DNA of 35,443 bases from NCBI GenBank assembly GCA_029982615.1, contig JARRBK010000017.1:1-35443 (forward strand), in the 5' to 3' direction. The translations under genes and the position numbers were made by a program. A model generated the notes under the pieces. That model did no database searches. It was not told the origin of the DNA and saw only the letters and a list, made by a program, of their open reading frames with translations. Positions 1-7,570 of the stretch are shown here, piece after piece (position 1 is the first letter of the stretch; the number at the start of each line of letters is the position of its first letter). This DNA is from Tepidanaerobacteraceae bacterium (lineage in GTDB: Bacteria > Bacillota > Thermosediminibacteria > Thermosediminibacterales > Tepidanaerobacteraceae).

Positions 1-93
1 AGCGGCAGCCAGGCTGTCATAGTGAAAGTTATCTCACCTTAGACCCTGTGGCTTTGCGCCCTTATCTTTCGATAAGTTTGCCCTTATCACTTG
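1..93 (-). promoter_or_regulatory. Cyclic-di-GMP-I (GEMM-I) riboswitch, 3' end cut by the window edge
   Basis: Read on the minus strand, this stretch has the conserved blocks of the GEMM-I aptamer in order: GGGCAAAC, a short stem capped by CGAAAG, GGCGCAAAGCCAC, GGGTCTAAGG, and near the edge GACAGCCTGGCTGCCG. The GAAA tetraloop, the GCAAAGCC joining segment and the closing GGCTGCCG fit the family. The 5' strand of the basal stem (AAGTGATAAG) would pair with bases just beyond position 1, so a few nucleotides are missing. The aptamer points left, so the controlled gene is outside the window. Nothing inside the window makes or degrades c-di-GMP. Confidence 0.88.
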
Positions 94-169
94 TTTTTTG
101 TCTTCAGGAAGTTTTTTTTAGTACGTCCGGAATATCAGGTTCGTACAGTATCCATATGCTGGCTGGACT

Positions 170-232
170 TGCCGGGTTGGAACAACTGGCGCCTTTTCCG
201 GTACAACTGGCGGTTTTTTGGGTATGAACGGC
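170..232. repeat. 63-bp direct repeat, left copy
   Basis: This 63-bp stretch is identical, base for base, to 34575-34637 in the same orientation. It contains an internal imperfect duplication (GGAACAACTGGCG and GGTACAACTGGCG, 22 bp apart). On the minus strand one frame encodes a Pro-rich run (PPVVPEKAPVVPTRQ) in both copies. Here that frame is the reading frame of spoIID continued past its stop codon. The flanks of the two copies do not match. No gene is assigned to it. Confidence 0.9.
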
Positions 233-297
233 AGAAGGGGGCAAACTACATGCACAGAGCTTGGTGAACCACCGTATACCAAACGGTACGTAAGTAA

Positions 298-1275
298 CTA
301 TTTCCATAATTTCACCACGTCGACATCCTTAAAGTAATATTTGATGATGTCTTCCGGAGATTTGCCCTGTTTTGCCATGATATTGGCGCCCCACTGGGAG
401 AGCCCCACGCCGTGTCCGAATCCTTTTCCCTCCATGATAACTTTATCGCCCTCCACCCTAAGGCTTGTGAGCAAAGTGGAACGCATTTTCATGCTGTCCA
501 GGGCGGTCCGAAGGTCTGGAGCATTGACGGTGGCATCGCCTATTTTTATCTGGGTAGCCCTGCCCGAAGGCCCCCTGGCGACTATAGCTACACTGTCAAT
601 AGGGCCTGTATTCTGGCCCATTTTGCTCTTTATAATCGAAGAGAGTTCGCTTTTTTCAAAAGTGGCGGACCATATCTTTTTGTCATCAGGACCTGCGTCG
701 TTATCCGGAGATTTTACCACCTTTATATACGGCGGTTCGGCTTCCTTGAAATTAAGGCCTTCCTTTGCAGTGGCGGTCATCCCGCCGCTGTGGGAGTGAA
801 ACCAAGCCTTAATGTATTTTCCTTTATATGTCACTACCTTGCCTCTTGTCATGGAGATAGCCTTTTTGATGTTTTCGTTTATATTGCCCGGATTCCAGGC
901 CTGGGCTTCCTCAAAATCGGTTGATATATCGGCGTTGGCGTATTTGGAACCCCCTTTGTCTGCAATAAATTCCAGAACATAGGTTCTGGCCAGAATGGCC
1001 TGAGCCGCCAGGGCCTCTACCGGCCAGTAATTTTCCATCTCTCCCGCCACCACACCAGCTACGTAGTCTTCTATGTTCATCTTCTTAGTAGCCTTCGCTT
1101 CTATATCGTATACCGTGAGTTTGGGTTCGACTCCCGACCCGCGGCTTATTCTTGCTGGAATTTCGGGTAATGCAGGCTTTCTCGCAGGACCTCCTCTAAA
1201 CACAGAACAGCTGGCCATCAACAAAATTAAAATTAAAATCAAAATCAAACCAGTATAGCAGAAACGGTTTTTCAC
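298..1275 (-). CDS. SpoIID/LytB-domain lipoprotein (stage II sporulation protein D-like)
   Basis: This 325-residue protein belongs to the SpoIID/LytB family. SpoIID is a peptidoglycan lytic transglycosylase that acts with SpoIIP and SpoIIM during engulfment, but paralogues have other envelope roles, so the plain gene name is not assigned. The N-terminus has basic residues, a hydrophobic stretch (ILILILILLMASC) and a lipobox ending at Cys23, so it is probably a lipoprotein. Family motifs are VAGVVAGEM near residue 75, a central FHSHSGGMT block, and the C-terminal GHGVGLSQWGANIMA followed by YYFKDV. The start is GTG, behind GGAAGGGAT at a suitable distance. The hup terminator lies upstream on the same strand, so this gene probably has its own promoter. 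The hydrophobic core is built from a 6-bp repeat. Confidence 0.85.
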   Translation of the reverse strand: MKNRFCYTGLILILILILLMASCSVFRGGPARKPALPEIPARISRGSGVEPKLTVYDIEAKATKKMNIEDYVAGVVAGEMENYWPVEALAAQAILARTYVLEFIADKGGSKYANADISTDFEEAQAWNPGNINENIKKAISMTRGKVVTYKGKYIKAWFHSHSGGMTATAKEGLNFKEAEPPYIKVVKSPDNDAGPDDKKIWSATFEKSELSSIIKSKMGQNTGPIDSVAIVARGPSGRATQIKIGDATVNAPDLRTALDSMKMRSTLLTSLRVEGDKVIMEGKGFGHGVGLSQWGANIMAKQGKSPEDIIKYYFKDVDVVKLWK

Positions 1276-1391
1276 AATTAGATCCCTTCCTTTTTTGTTT
1301 TTGTAATTTTAGAGTTTGACTTTCGAACAATAAATATATCTGTCCTTATTATTGAACTGTATTTAATAAAAAATTCCGCGCAAAAAGTCGA

Positions 1392-1419
1392 ATAAAAAAA
1401 ACAGGTCTTTTAGACCTGC
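1392..1419 (-). terminator. Rho-independent terminator after hup
   Basis: On the minus strand a CAGGTCT/AGACCTG stem with an AAA loop is followed by eight T. It lies about 30 bp after the hup stop codon and separates hup from the spoIID-like gene. Confidence 0.9.
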
Positions 1420-1449
1420 ACTAGAAATATTGAAGAAATTTATTTTTTT

Positions 1450-1725
1450 TTATTTATTGATGTTGTCTTTTAAAGCCTTGCCTGCTTTAAACGCCGGTAT
1501 GCTGGCAGCGGGGATATCGATTTCTTCACCTGTCTGGGGGTTGCGGCCTTTTCTCGCACTTCTTTCTCTTACTTCAAAAGTGCCGAAGCCTACCAGCTGT
1601 ACTTTGTCTCTTTTTGCAAGAGCTTCCTCCACTGCTTCGACAAAAGCATTCAACGCTTTCTCAGAGTCTTTTTTGGTCAAACCGCTTTTTTCCGCCATAA
1701 TGGATATGAGATCAGCTTTGTTCAC
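1450..1725 (-). CDS. hup: DNA-binding protein HU
   Basis: This is a 91-residue HU/IHF-family histone-like protein that binds and bends DNA as a dimer and compacts the nucleoid. The sequence is typical throughout: [54 protein letters not shown] (beta-arm base) and [17 protein letters not shown]. An open frame reaches 15 codons further upstream, but the GTG at 1723-1725 is chosen because it follows AAGGAGGGGA at ideal spacing and gives the family's standard N-terminus and length. It lies about 80 bp after mazG on the same strand and is followed by a strong terminator. spoVB-mazG-hup is a recurrent gene order in Firmicutes. Confidence 0.95.
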   Translation of the reverse strand: MNKADLISIMAEKSGLTKKDSEKALNAFVEAVEEALAKRDKVQLVGFGTFEVRERSARKGRNPQTGEEIDIPAASIPAFKAGKALKDNINK

Positions 1726-1803
1726 CAAATTCCCCTCCTTGTTGAATTTTACTATTAGACTATTCTCCATTAAATCCGAAATTCCTTCTTGTACAGAGGA
1801 AAA

Positions 1804-2592
1804 TTAAAACTTTTTTTCATATTTTTTCCCTTGCTCCCATAAAATATCCATTTCTTCCAGAGTCATTTCCTGTAATTTTCTGTCTGATTTTGCCGCAGCC
1901 TGTTCAACGTAATTAAATCTGCGTATGAATTTCCTCGTGGCATCTCTGAGTGCCAGTTCGGGATTAACGTCAAGAAACCGGGCCACATTCACGACTGCAA
2001 ACAGCAGGTCGCCCATTTCTTCTCTTATTTTATCACCATTTTTACCTTTATATACCTCTTTCAGCTCGTCCATTTCTTCTGCAACCTTTTTCATGGCGTC
2101 TTCTGCATTGTCCCAATCAAATCCCACCCGTGCAGCCTTTTCCTGCACCTTGAAAGCCAGCATCAGGGCGGGTAGGGTTTTAGGCAGGCTTTCCATACCC
2201 TGGGCCTGGGATTTCATATCCTTTTCTTCGCGTTTTATATCCTCCCAATTTTTCAGGACCTCGTCCGCATTTTTCACCTTCACATCTCCAAAAATGTGGG
2301 GATGCCGCCGCATCATTTTATCGCATATGCCGTCTATGACATCTGTAATATCGAATTCCCCCCGTTCCTTAGCAAGGCGGCAGTGAAAAACAATCTGGAG
2401 CAGCAAGTCACCCAGTTCTTCTATAAGGTCTTCTTTATTGTTTTTGTCAATGGCATCAACTACTTCATAAGCCTCCTCAATAACATAAGGTTTCAGAGAA
2501 TCACGGGTTTGAGCCTTGTCCCAGGGGCAGCCTTGCTCCCCCCTCAATCTGTCCATAATATTTATAAGGTCTTGCATGGTATATTTTGACAT
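1804..2592 (-). CDS. mazG: Nucleoside triphosphate pyrophosphohydrolase MazG
   Basis: This 262-residue two-domain MazG hydrolyses NTPs to NMP and pyrophosphate and is thought to clear non-canonical or damaged nucleotides. The first domain has the hallmark LRGEQGCPWDKAQT, then the metal-binding EEAYEVVDAI and EELGDLLLQIVFH helices. The second, C-terminal domain repeats the ExxE...ExxD pattern (EEMDELKEV, EEMGDLLFAVVNVAR). The ATG follows AGGAGGTAAAC, which contains the last codons and stop of spoVB, so the two genes are translationally adjacent (2-bp gap). Some Firmicutes MazG proteins carry an N-terminal methylase domain (YabN type); this one does not. Confidence 0.95.
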   Translation of the reverse strand: MSKYTMQDLINIMDRLRGEQGCPWDKAQTRDSLKPYVIEEAYEVVDAIDKNNKEDLIEELGDLLLQIVFHCRLAKERGEFDITDVIDGICDKMMRRHPHIFGDVKVKNADEVLKNWEDIKREEKDMKSQAQGMESLPKTLPALMLAFKVQEKAARVGFDWDNAEDAMKKVAEEMDELKEVYKGKNGDKIREEMGDLLFAVVNVARFLDVNPELALRDATRKFIRRFNYVEQAAAKSDRKLQEMTLEEMDILWEQGKKYEKKF

Positions 2593-2594
2593 GT

Positions 2595-4199
2595 TTACCT
2601 CCTGAAAGCTCCAAATTTGCTTAAAACTGCAATGACACGTCTGCCGCCTGGAAGCATTTCCAGGTCACCTCTTCTCACTCCCCCGATGAGCACCAAAAAA
2701 ACGACATAGATTACGGCGCCGGAAGCCACAGCAGCCAGGGTGACCATATTCCTGCCAAATCCCATGTTTACCAGCTTATCATAAGTGAAATAGACGCCGA
2801 TGCCCATTAACGTAGTAGCCACCGCCGGCTTTAATATCAAGTGATTTATGTCTATAACAAGTCCTGTATATCTTATTACAGCTCCAAAATTCAGAAGGGA
2901 TGCAATCATGTAGCCGACCACTGTCCCCAGAGCAGCCCCTTTTATATTTACAGAAGGAATACCGGTTAACGCGTAATTTATTGCAACTTTGGCAAAAGCT
3001 CCCATCATGAGGTTTCTTACCGGAATAAGCGTCTTCCCCACCCCCTGCAGTATTCCTGTGGTGGTCTGGTTCAGCGACAGGAAAATGACGCCCCATGAAA
3101 GCACTGCCAGCGGGATTCCGGCATCGGGATTTTTATACAGCAGGACCGATATGGGCGTGGAAAGCACGAACATGCCTGCTGCTGCCGGAAGCCCGAATAT
3201 TATGCTTATCCTCACACCCGTCTCCGCCCGCAAAGCCGCAAGGCGCATGTCCCGCAGCGCTACGGCTTCGGAAATAGCCGGTACCAGGCTGGCTGAAAGG
3301 GCAATAGTGACAATGGCAGGAAGATTTATGAGCGGCGCCGCCATGCCTGTGAGCTGGCCGTATAGTTCTGTTGCCTTTTTTACGGTGAATCCTGCATACT
3401 GTAAGCGTCTGTTGACTATGGCAGCATCCGCCAGATTCATAGCTGGAATAATAAGGCCTCCTAGGGTTATGGGAATGGCAAAGGCAAAAAGCCTGTAAAT
3501 GATGTGAAAGGGGTTTTCCAGAGTTTTTGCCGGATCTTTATACATATTGATTAGAATTTCATTCTTTTTTTTAGCATAAATCACCAGCAGGATTCCCAAA
3601 CCCGCCAGGGCTCCTACCACCGGGCCGAAGGCAGCGCCGGCAGCGGCATATTCCACTCCCCGGGGAAGGAGCCATGTGGCCAGCACGAATACCGCCACAA
3701 CCCTGCCCAGCTGTTCTGCCACTTGGGACACAGCCGAAGGAGTCATATCCTGGAGGCCCTGGAAAAAACCTCTGAAGCTAGACATGATGGAAACAAAGAA
3801 GATCGCCGGTGCTATGCTCAGGATGGGATAGACGGCTTTGGGATTGCCCAATACCTTCACCGACAGAACTTCGGCAGTGGTTATCAACGCCAAAGTTAAA
3901 ACAAGGCCCACCGAAGCAAGCACCGCCACCGACACCCTAAAAGTTCTGTAGGCATTTTTATAGCGCCCGATGGCCACATCCTCAGCCACCATCTTGGATA
4001 TGGCAGTGGGAAGGCCCGATGTGGATATGGAAAGAAGGGTAGCATAAATTGGATAGGCCATCTGGTACAAACCCATGCCCTCATCCTTTATCATCAACGC
4101 CAGCGGGATTCTGTATACCGCCCCCAGCAATTTGACGACAAAGCCGGCTACAGTTAATATCAGCGCGCCTTTTAGAAAAGAGTTTTTCTTCTCAGCCAA
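2595..4199 (-). CDS. SpoVB-type polysaccharide/lipid flippase (MOP superfamily)
   Basis: This 534-residue polytopic membrane protein has about 14 hydrophobic segments. It belongs to the SpoVB/MurJ-like branch of the MOP exporter superfamily, whose members flip lipid-linked cell-wall or cortex precursors. The N-terminus (LTVAGFVVKLLGAVYRIPLA, then GLYQMAYPIY and SGLPTAISKMVAE) is characteristic of SpoVB. The start is TTG after AAAGGCGG. It heads the spoVB-mazG(-hup) unit. In Bacillus subtilis the syntenic gene is yabM, next to spoVT and yabN(mazG); here a block of metabolic genes separates it from spoVT. Whether it serves the spore cortex or general wall synthesis cannot be decided from sequence. 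Confidence 0.88.
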   Translation of the reverse strand: MAEKKNSFLKGALILTVAGFVVKLLGAVYRIPLALMIKDEGMGLYQMAYPIYATLLSISTSGLPTAISKMVAEDVAIGRYKNAYRTFRVSVAVLASVGLVLTLALITTAEVLSVKVLGNPKAVYPILSIAPAIFFVSIMSSFRGFFQGLQDMTPSAVSQVAEQLGRVVAVFVLATWLLPRGVEYAAAGAAFGPVVGALAGLGILLVIYAKKKNEILINMYKDPAKTLENPFHIIYRLFAFAIPITLGGLIIPAMNLADAAIVNRRLQYAGFTVKKATELYGQLTGMAAPLINLPAIVTIALSASLVPAISEAVALRDMRLAALRAETGVRISIIFGLPAAAGMFVLSTPISVLLYKNPDAGIPLAVLSWGVIFLSLNQTTTGILQGVGKTLIPVRNLMMGAFAKVAINYALTGIPSVNIKGAALGTVVGYMIASLLNFGAVIRYTGLVIDINHLILKPAVATTLMGIGVYFTYDKLVNMGFGRNMVTLAAVASGAVIYVVFLVLIGGVRRGDLEMLPGGRRVIAVLSKFGAFRR

Positions 4200-4229
4200 G
4201 AAAATATCCGCCTTTCTTTGTTATCACTT

Positions 4230-4258
4230 ATTATATTCTATTCGCATGCCGCTATCAA
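4230..4258 (-). promoter_or_regulatory. Sigma-A promoter of spoVB-mazG
   Basis: On the minus strand: TTGATA, a 17-bp spacer, TATAAT. The -10 ends about 30 bp before the TTG start of spoVB, giving a short leader. Confidence 0.8.
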
Positions 4259-4325
4259 TATGATTCAGTGAGTGTGAGTCAGGGTGAGTCAAGGTATGAT
4301 CCCTTGGCTCATAAATCAGCCTCAT

Positions 4326-5516
4326 TCAATTGCATCGGATTGCGCTGTCCAGGTCATCTATGATGTCTTCCACATTCTCAAGGCCTACAGAAAGCCTTAT
4401 CATACTCTCGGTAAATCCGAACTCGGTCAGTTTCTCTTTCGGATACCCCAGATGTGTCATGGCCGCAGGCAACTCTATGAGGGTCTCGCAGTCCCCAAGA
4501 CTTACCGCAAGTTTTATAAGCTTTACATTATTTACTATTTTTTTGGCTTTTTCCAGCCCCCCGTAAACCTCAAAGCTGAGCATGGCCCCGAACCCGGTCA
4601 TCTGGGATTTTGCAATGCCATGTCCTGAAAAGCTTTCAAGGCCGGGATAATAAACACTCTTTACTCCGGGATGTTTTTCCAAAAACCTTGCAATCTCCAG
4701 GGCGTTTTTTTCATGCTGGCGCATGCGCACCCCCAGCGTTTTAAGCCCCCTGAGCAGCAGCCACGCATTGAAAGGGCTCATGATCCCGCCAAATTCACAC
4801 ATGTAGTCGAATTTTAACCTGTGAATGTACTCTTCGTCTTTTGAAACCGCCACTCCCCCCACAGCATCCCCATGGCCTGATATGTATTTCGTTGCGCTGT
4901 GGACTACCACATCCGCCCCGAGGGTAAGAGGCCTTTGAAAGTACGGCGTTGCAAAAGTGTTGTCCACTACAATTTTTACGCCTTTTGCCCTTGCGATTTC
5001 AACTACTTTTCTGATGTCTATGATTTCCAAGCTGGGGTTGGAAGGGGTCTCAAAGTATATTACCCTAGTGTTTTTGTCTATGGCTTCTTCGAGCCTTTTT
5101 GTGTCAGTCATATCAACGATTTTGCAGTCTATATGGTACTTGCTCATCAATTTGGTCGCCACTGTATAGGTGGACCCGTAAAGGCAATGATTTGCCACCA
5201 GATTATCCCCGGGCTTTAATAAAGAAAAGAGGACAGAGGAAATGGCGGCCATGCCCGAAGCAAATGCAACCGCTGCATAGCCGTTTTCCAGAGCAGCCAT
5301 CCTGTCTTCAAACAGTTTAAGAGTTGGGTTGTTGCCCCTGGTGTAGACATAATCGCTGCTTTCAAAGGCCATGGCCTTTTCCACCTGTTCAATGCTGTCA
5401 AAGGTGAAAGTGGAGGTCTGAAAAATGGGCGGATTTAGTGCATTCTCCGGGCTTTTGTATTCAGTTGCTCCGTGAATGGTAATGGTATCAAACCCATATT
5501 TTTTATTTTTATCCAA
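4326..5516 (-). CDS. Cys/Met-metabolism PLP enzyme (methionine gamma-lyase / cystathionine gamma-lyase / O-acylhomoserine sulfhydrylase type)
   Basis: This 396-residue fold-type I PLP enzyme acts on sulfur amino acids. It shows YVYTRGNNPT (residues 57-66), ASGMAAISS, LYGSTY (112-117), ETPSNPSLEIID, D185 for the pyridine nitrogen, and the Schiff-base lysine K210 in HSATKYISGHGD. Ser115 occupies the place where characterised methionine gamma-lyases usually have Cys (LYGCT), so pure methionine gamma-lyase activity is less certain. The start is TTG behind GGGAGG. It is last in the MTA salvage operon. A role in handling methanethiol or homoserine derivatives would fit, but that is inference from position. 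Confidence 0.85.
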   Translation of the reverse strand: MDKNKKYGFDTITIHGATEYKSPENALNPPIFQTSTFTFDSIEQVEKAMAFESSDYVYTRGNNPTLKLFEDRMAALENGYAAVAFASGMAAISSVLFSLLKPGDNLVANHCLYGSTYTVATKLMSKYHIDCKIVDMTDTKRLEEAIDKNTRVIYFETPSNPSLEIIDIRKVVEIARAKGVKIVVDNTFATPYFQRPLTLGADVVVHSATKYISGHGDAVGGVAVSKDEEYIHRLKFDYMCEFGGIMSPFNAWLLLRGLKTLGVRMRQHEKNALEIARFLEKHPGVKSVYYPGLESFSGHGIAKSQMTGFGAMLSFEVYGGLEKAKKIVNNVKLIKLAVSLGDCETLIELPAAMTHLGYPKEKLTEFGFTESMIRLSVGLENVEDIIDDLDSAIRCN

Positions 5517-5643
5517 GCTACAGCCTCCCGCTCCACATTATGTATTAAATCCAATGCAAAAAGGTTTTGTTCTGCATACGTTTCGGCGCACAGCTGGAGA
5601 ACAGCTTTTGTTTGAGTCTGACTCATATATCATTATCAGCTTT

Positions 5644-6414
5644 TTACATCTGAATGAGGGACCTTGCACACGAACAATTTTGCTGATTTAAATCCCCTTC
5701 CAGAGCCTTTATAAAAGTCCTTGTCAATTTTTCTCTGGTTTTTTCCAGCACGCCTTTGATGTCGTGCAATGCGATCTCTTTGCCATTCACGCCCGTGCAC
5801 CAATTTGTTATAATCCCCACTGCCGCATAGCACATGCCAAGTTCTTTTGCCAGCACCACTTCCGGTACGCTGGTCATTCCCACAACATCTGCCCCCAACT
5901 GCCTGTACATTTTTATTTCATGCCCTGTTTCAAATCTCGGGCCTTCAGTGCAGGCGTATACCGCATCACCCTTTATATTTAAGCCTTCCGTGACGGCCAC
6001 ATCATAAAACCTTTTTCTTAGGTTTTTGCAGTAAGGGTCGCTCATGTCCACATGGGCAACTCCTTCTTCCCCTCCATCATAGAAGGTCGCCAATCGCGTT
6101 TTCGTAAAATCAATAAAATCCGTAATCACCACTATATCACCCGGGGCAAAGCGGCTGTTGCAGGACCCCACCGCTGCCGAAGCATAAACGTACTTTACCC
6201 CGAGCTCCTTCAGCGCTTTCATATTTGCTCTGTAATTTATGAGATGCGGCGGCACCGAGTGATCCTTGCCATGCCTTGCCAGAAATGCCACCTCTTTATC
6301 GCCTGCCTTTACAATATCAACCTGCACCGTGCCGTACTTGGTTTCCACCGTTTCGGCACGACTTTCTAGGCTCAAATCATATACTCCCGTTCCGCCGATG
6401 ATAGCTGCTTCCAC
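5644..6414 (-). CDS. MTA/purine nucleoside phosphorylase family, probably methylthioinosine-type
   Basis: This 256-residue trimeric-type nucleoside phosphorylase cleaves a purine nucleoside with phosphate to base and (methylthio)ribose-1-phosphate. It shows the phosphate loop GGTG (7-10), RHG (47-49), NYRANMKAL, CTEGPRFET (155-163) and GMTSVPE (179-185). At the base-recognition site it reads IITN with Asn204. MTA phosphorylases that prefer 6-aminopurines have Asp there (TDYD in human MTAP), whereas 6-oxopurine phosphorylases have Asn (ITN, N243 of human PNP). With an MTA/SAH deaminase in the same operon, the likely substrate is 5'-methylthioinosine, releasing hypoxanthine and MTR-1-P. The GTG start follows GGGGGCGG, 23 bp after mtnA. 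Confidence 0.85.
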   Translation of the reverse strand: MEAAIIGGTGVYDLSLESRAETVETKYGTVQVDIVKAGDKEVAFLARHGKDHSVPPHLINYRANMKALKELGVKYVYASAAVGSCNSRFAPGDIVVITDFIDFTKTRLATFYDGGEEGVAHVDMSDPYCKNLRKRFYDVAVTEGLNIKGDAVYACTEGPRFETGHEIKMYRQLGADVVGMTSVPEVVLAKELGMCYAAVGIITNWCTGVNGKEIALHDIKGVLEKTREKLTRTFIKALEGDLNQQNCSCARSLIQM

Positions 6415-6437
6415 AACAAGGCCGCCCCCTTTTCTTT

Positions 6438-7490
6438 CTATGATTTTTGGATTGATTTTGGTTTCAATTTAAGGATGTTTTCTCTATACGGCTTTGTCAG
6501 TATGCCCTTTTCCGTTATTATTCCGGTTATGTTTTCGCCCGGCGTGACGTCAAAAGCCGGGTTGTATACATCTATACCTTCCGGCGCTATTCTAACGCCA
6601 GATATGTGGGTGACCTCTTCGGCACTTCTTTCCTCGATTTTTATCTCCTTACCGGATTCTATATCGAAGTCTATGGTGGACGTGGGGGCCGCTATATAAA
6701 AGGGCACACCGTAGGCTTTCGCCACTACCGAGAGCATGAAGGTGCCTATCTTATTGGCTGTATCGCCATTTAATGCAATTCTGTCGGCACCCACCAGAAC
6801 AAGGTCAATCTTCCCGTCCCTGATTAAAGTGGCAGCCGCACTATCCACTATAAGCTTCGAAGGTATGCCCTCTTGCACCAGTTCCCAGGCCGTAAGCCTG
6901 GCTCCCTGAAGTCTGGGTCTGGTCTCATCCGCGTACACAATAATGTCCTTGCCAGAGTAAAAGGCCTCCCGCACCACTCCCAGTGCGGTACCGTAACCGG
7001 TGGTGGCCAGAGCCCCGGTATTACAGTGGGTGAGTATGGAAGCTTTTTGAGGCACTATGGTGTTTCCAAATTCGGCTATCTTTTTATTGAGGGCAAAATC
7101 TTCCTTGAAAATCTCGTCTGCTTCTTCTTTCAACCTTTCATAGATTTGCCGGGTTTCCAGAGATAAATTATCATCAAGAACTTTTCTCATTCTTTTTACT
7201 GCCCACATTAAATTGACCGCGGTGGGCCTAGAATTGTACAGCACTTCGCAGGCTTCATGCATCCTATTTATGAATTCCTGTTTATCGCATTTCATAAACT
7301 GCCCTGCAGCCAGCACCACCCCGTAAGCCGCAGCGACACCTATGGCAGGCGCTCCGCGCACCGCCATGTCTTTTATGGCAAAATCCACATCCTGAAAGGT
7401 TTTGCACACAAAAAATTCCGTTTCAATGGGAATCTTCCTCTGGTCGAGCAAGTACAATTTTTCATCTTTAAATTCAATGGTTTTTATCAT
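6438..7490 (-). CDS. mtnA: S-methyl-5-thioribose-1-phosphate isomerase
   Basis: This 350-residue isomerase converts methylthioribose-1-phosphate to methylthioribulose-1-phosphate in methionine salvage. It belongs to the eIF2B-alpha/MtnA fold: MAVRGAPAIGVAAAYG (residues 42-57), SRPTAVNLMWAV, then the two catalytic residues Cys156 in THCNTGALATTGYGTALGV and Asp236 in GADRIALNGDTANKIGT. An upstream in-frame ATG exists, but the ATG at 7488-7490 gives the family N-terminus and follows GGTGATGG. It lies between the deaminase and the phosphorylase, so the operon makes both its substrate and its product. No methylthioribulose-1-phosphate dehydratase, aldolase or later salvage enzyme is in the window. 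Confidence 0.95.
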   Translation of the reverse strand: MIKTIEFKDEKLYLLDQRKIPIETEFFVCKTFQDVDFAIKDMAVRGAPAIGVAAAYGVVLAAGQFMKCDKQEFINRMHEACEVLYNSRPTAVNLMWAVKRMRKVLDDNLSLETRQIYERLKEEADEIFKEDFALNKKIAEFGNTIVPQKASILTHCNTGALATTGYGTALGVVREAFYSGKDIIVYADETRPRLQGARLTAWELVQEGIPSKLIVDSAAATLIRDGKIDLVLVGADRIALNGDTANKIGTFMLSVVAKAYGVPFYIAAPTSTIDFDIESGKEIKIEERSAEEVTHISGVRIAPEGIDVYNPAFDVTPGENITGIITEKGILTKPYRENILKLKPKSIQKS

Positions 7491-7570
7491 TAATATACCA
7501 TCACCTTTTGATAATAGATTGAAATGCATAGAACATTAGTTTTAAATTGCTTTTTCTGCTAAGCATTATC

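Noticed and set aside
104-307. 67-codon minus-strand frame between the spoIID-like gene and the riboswitch
   Set aside because: Its start lies in the last codons of spoIID without a ribosome binding site, the residue composition is odd, and it only overlaps the 63-bp repeat.
4284-4308. Hairpin GAGTCAAGG/CCTTGGCTC after the PLP enzyme gene
   Set aside because: One mismatch and no T-run on the minus strand, so not called a terminator.
5435-5626. Small minus-strand frame between the phosphorylase and the PLP enzyme
   Set aside because: No ribosome binding site, and it overlaps the PLP enzyme by about 80 bp in another frame.
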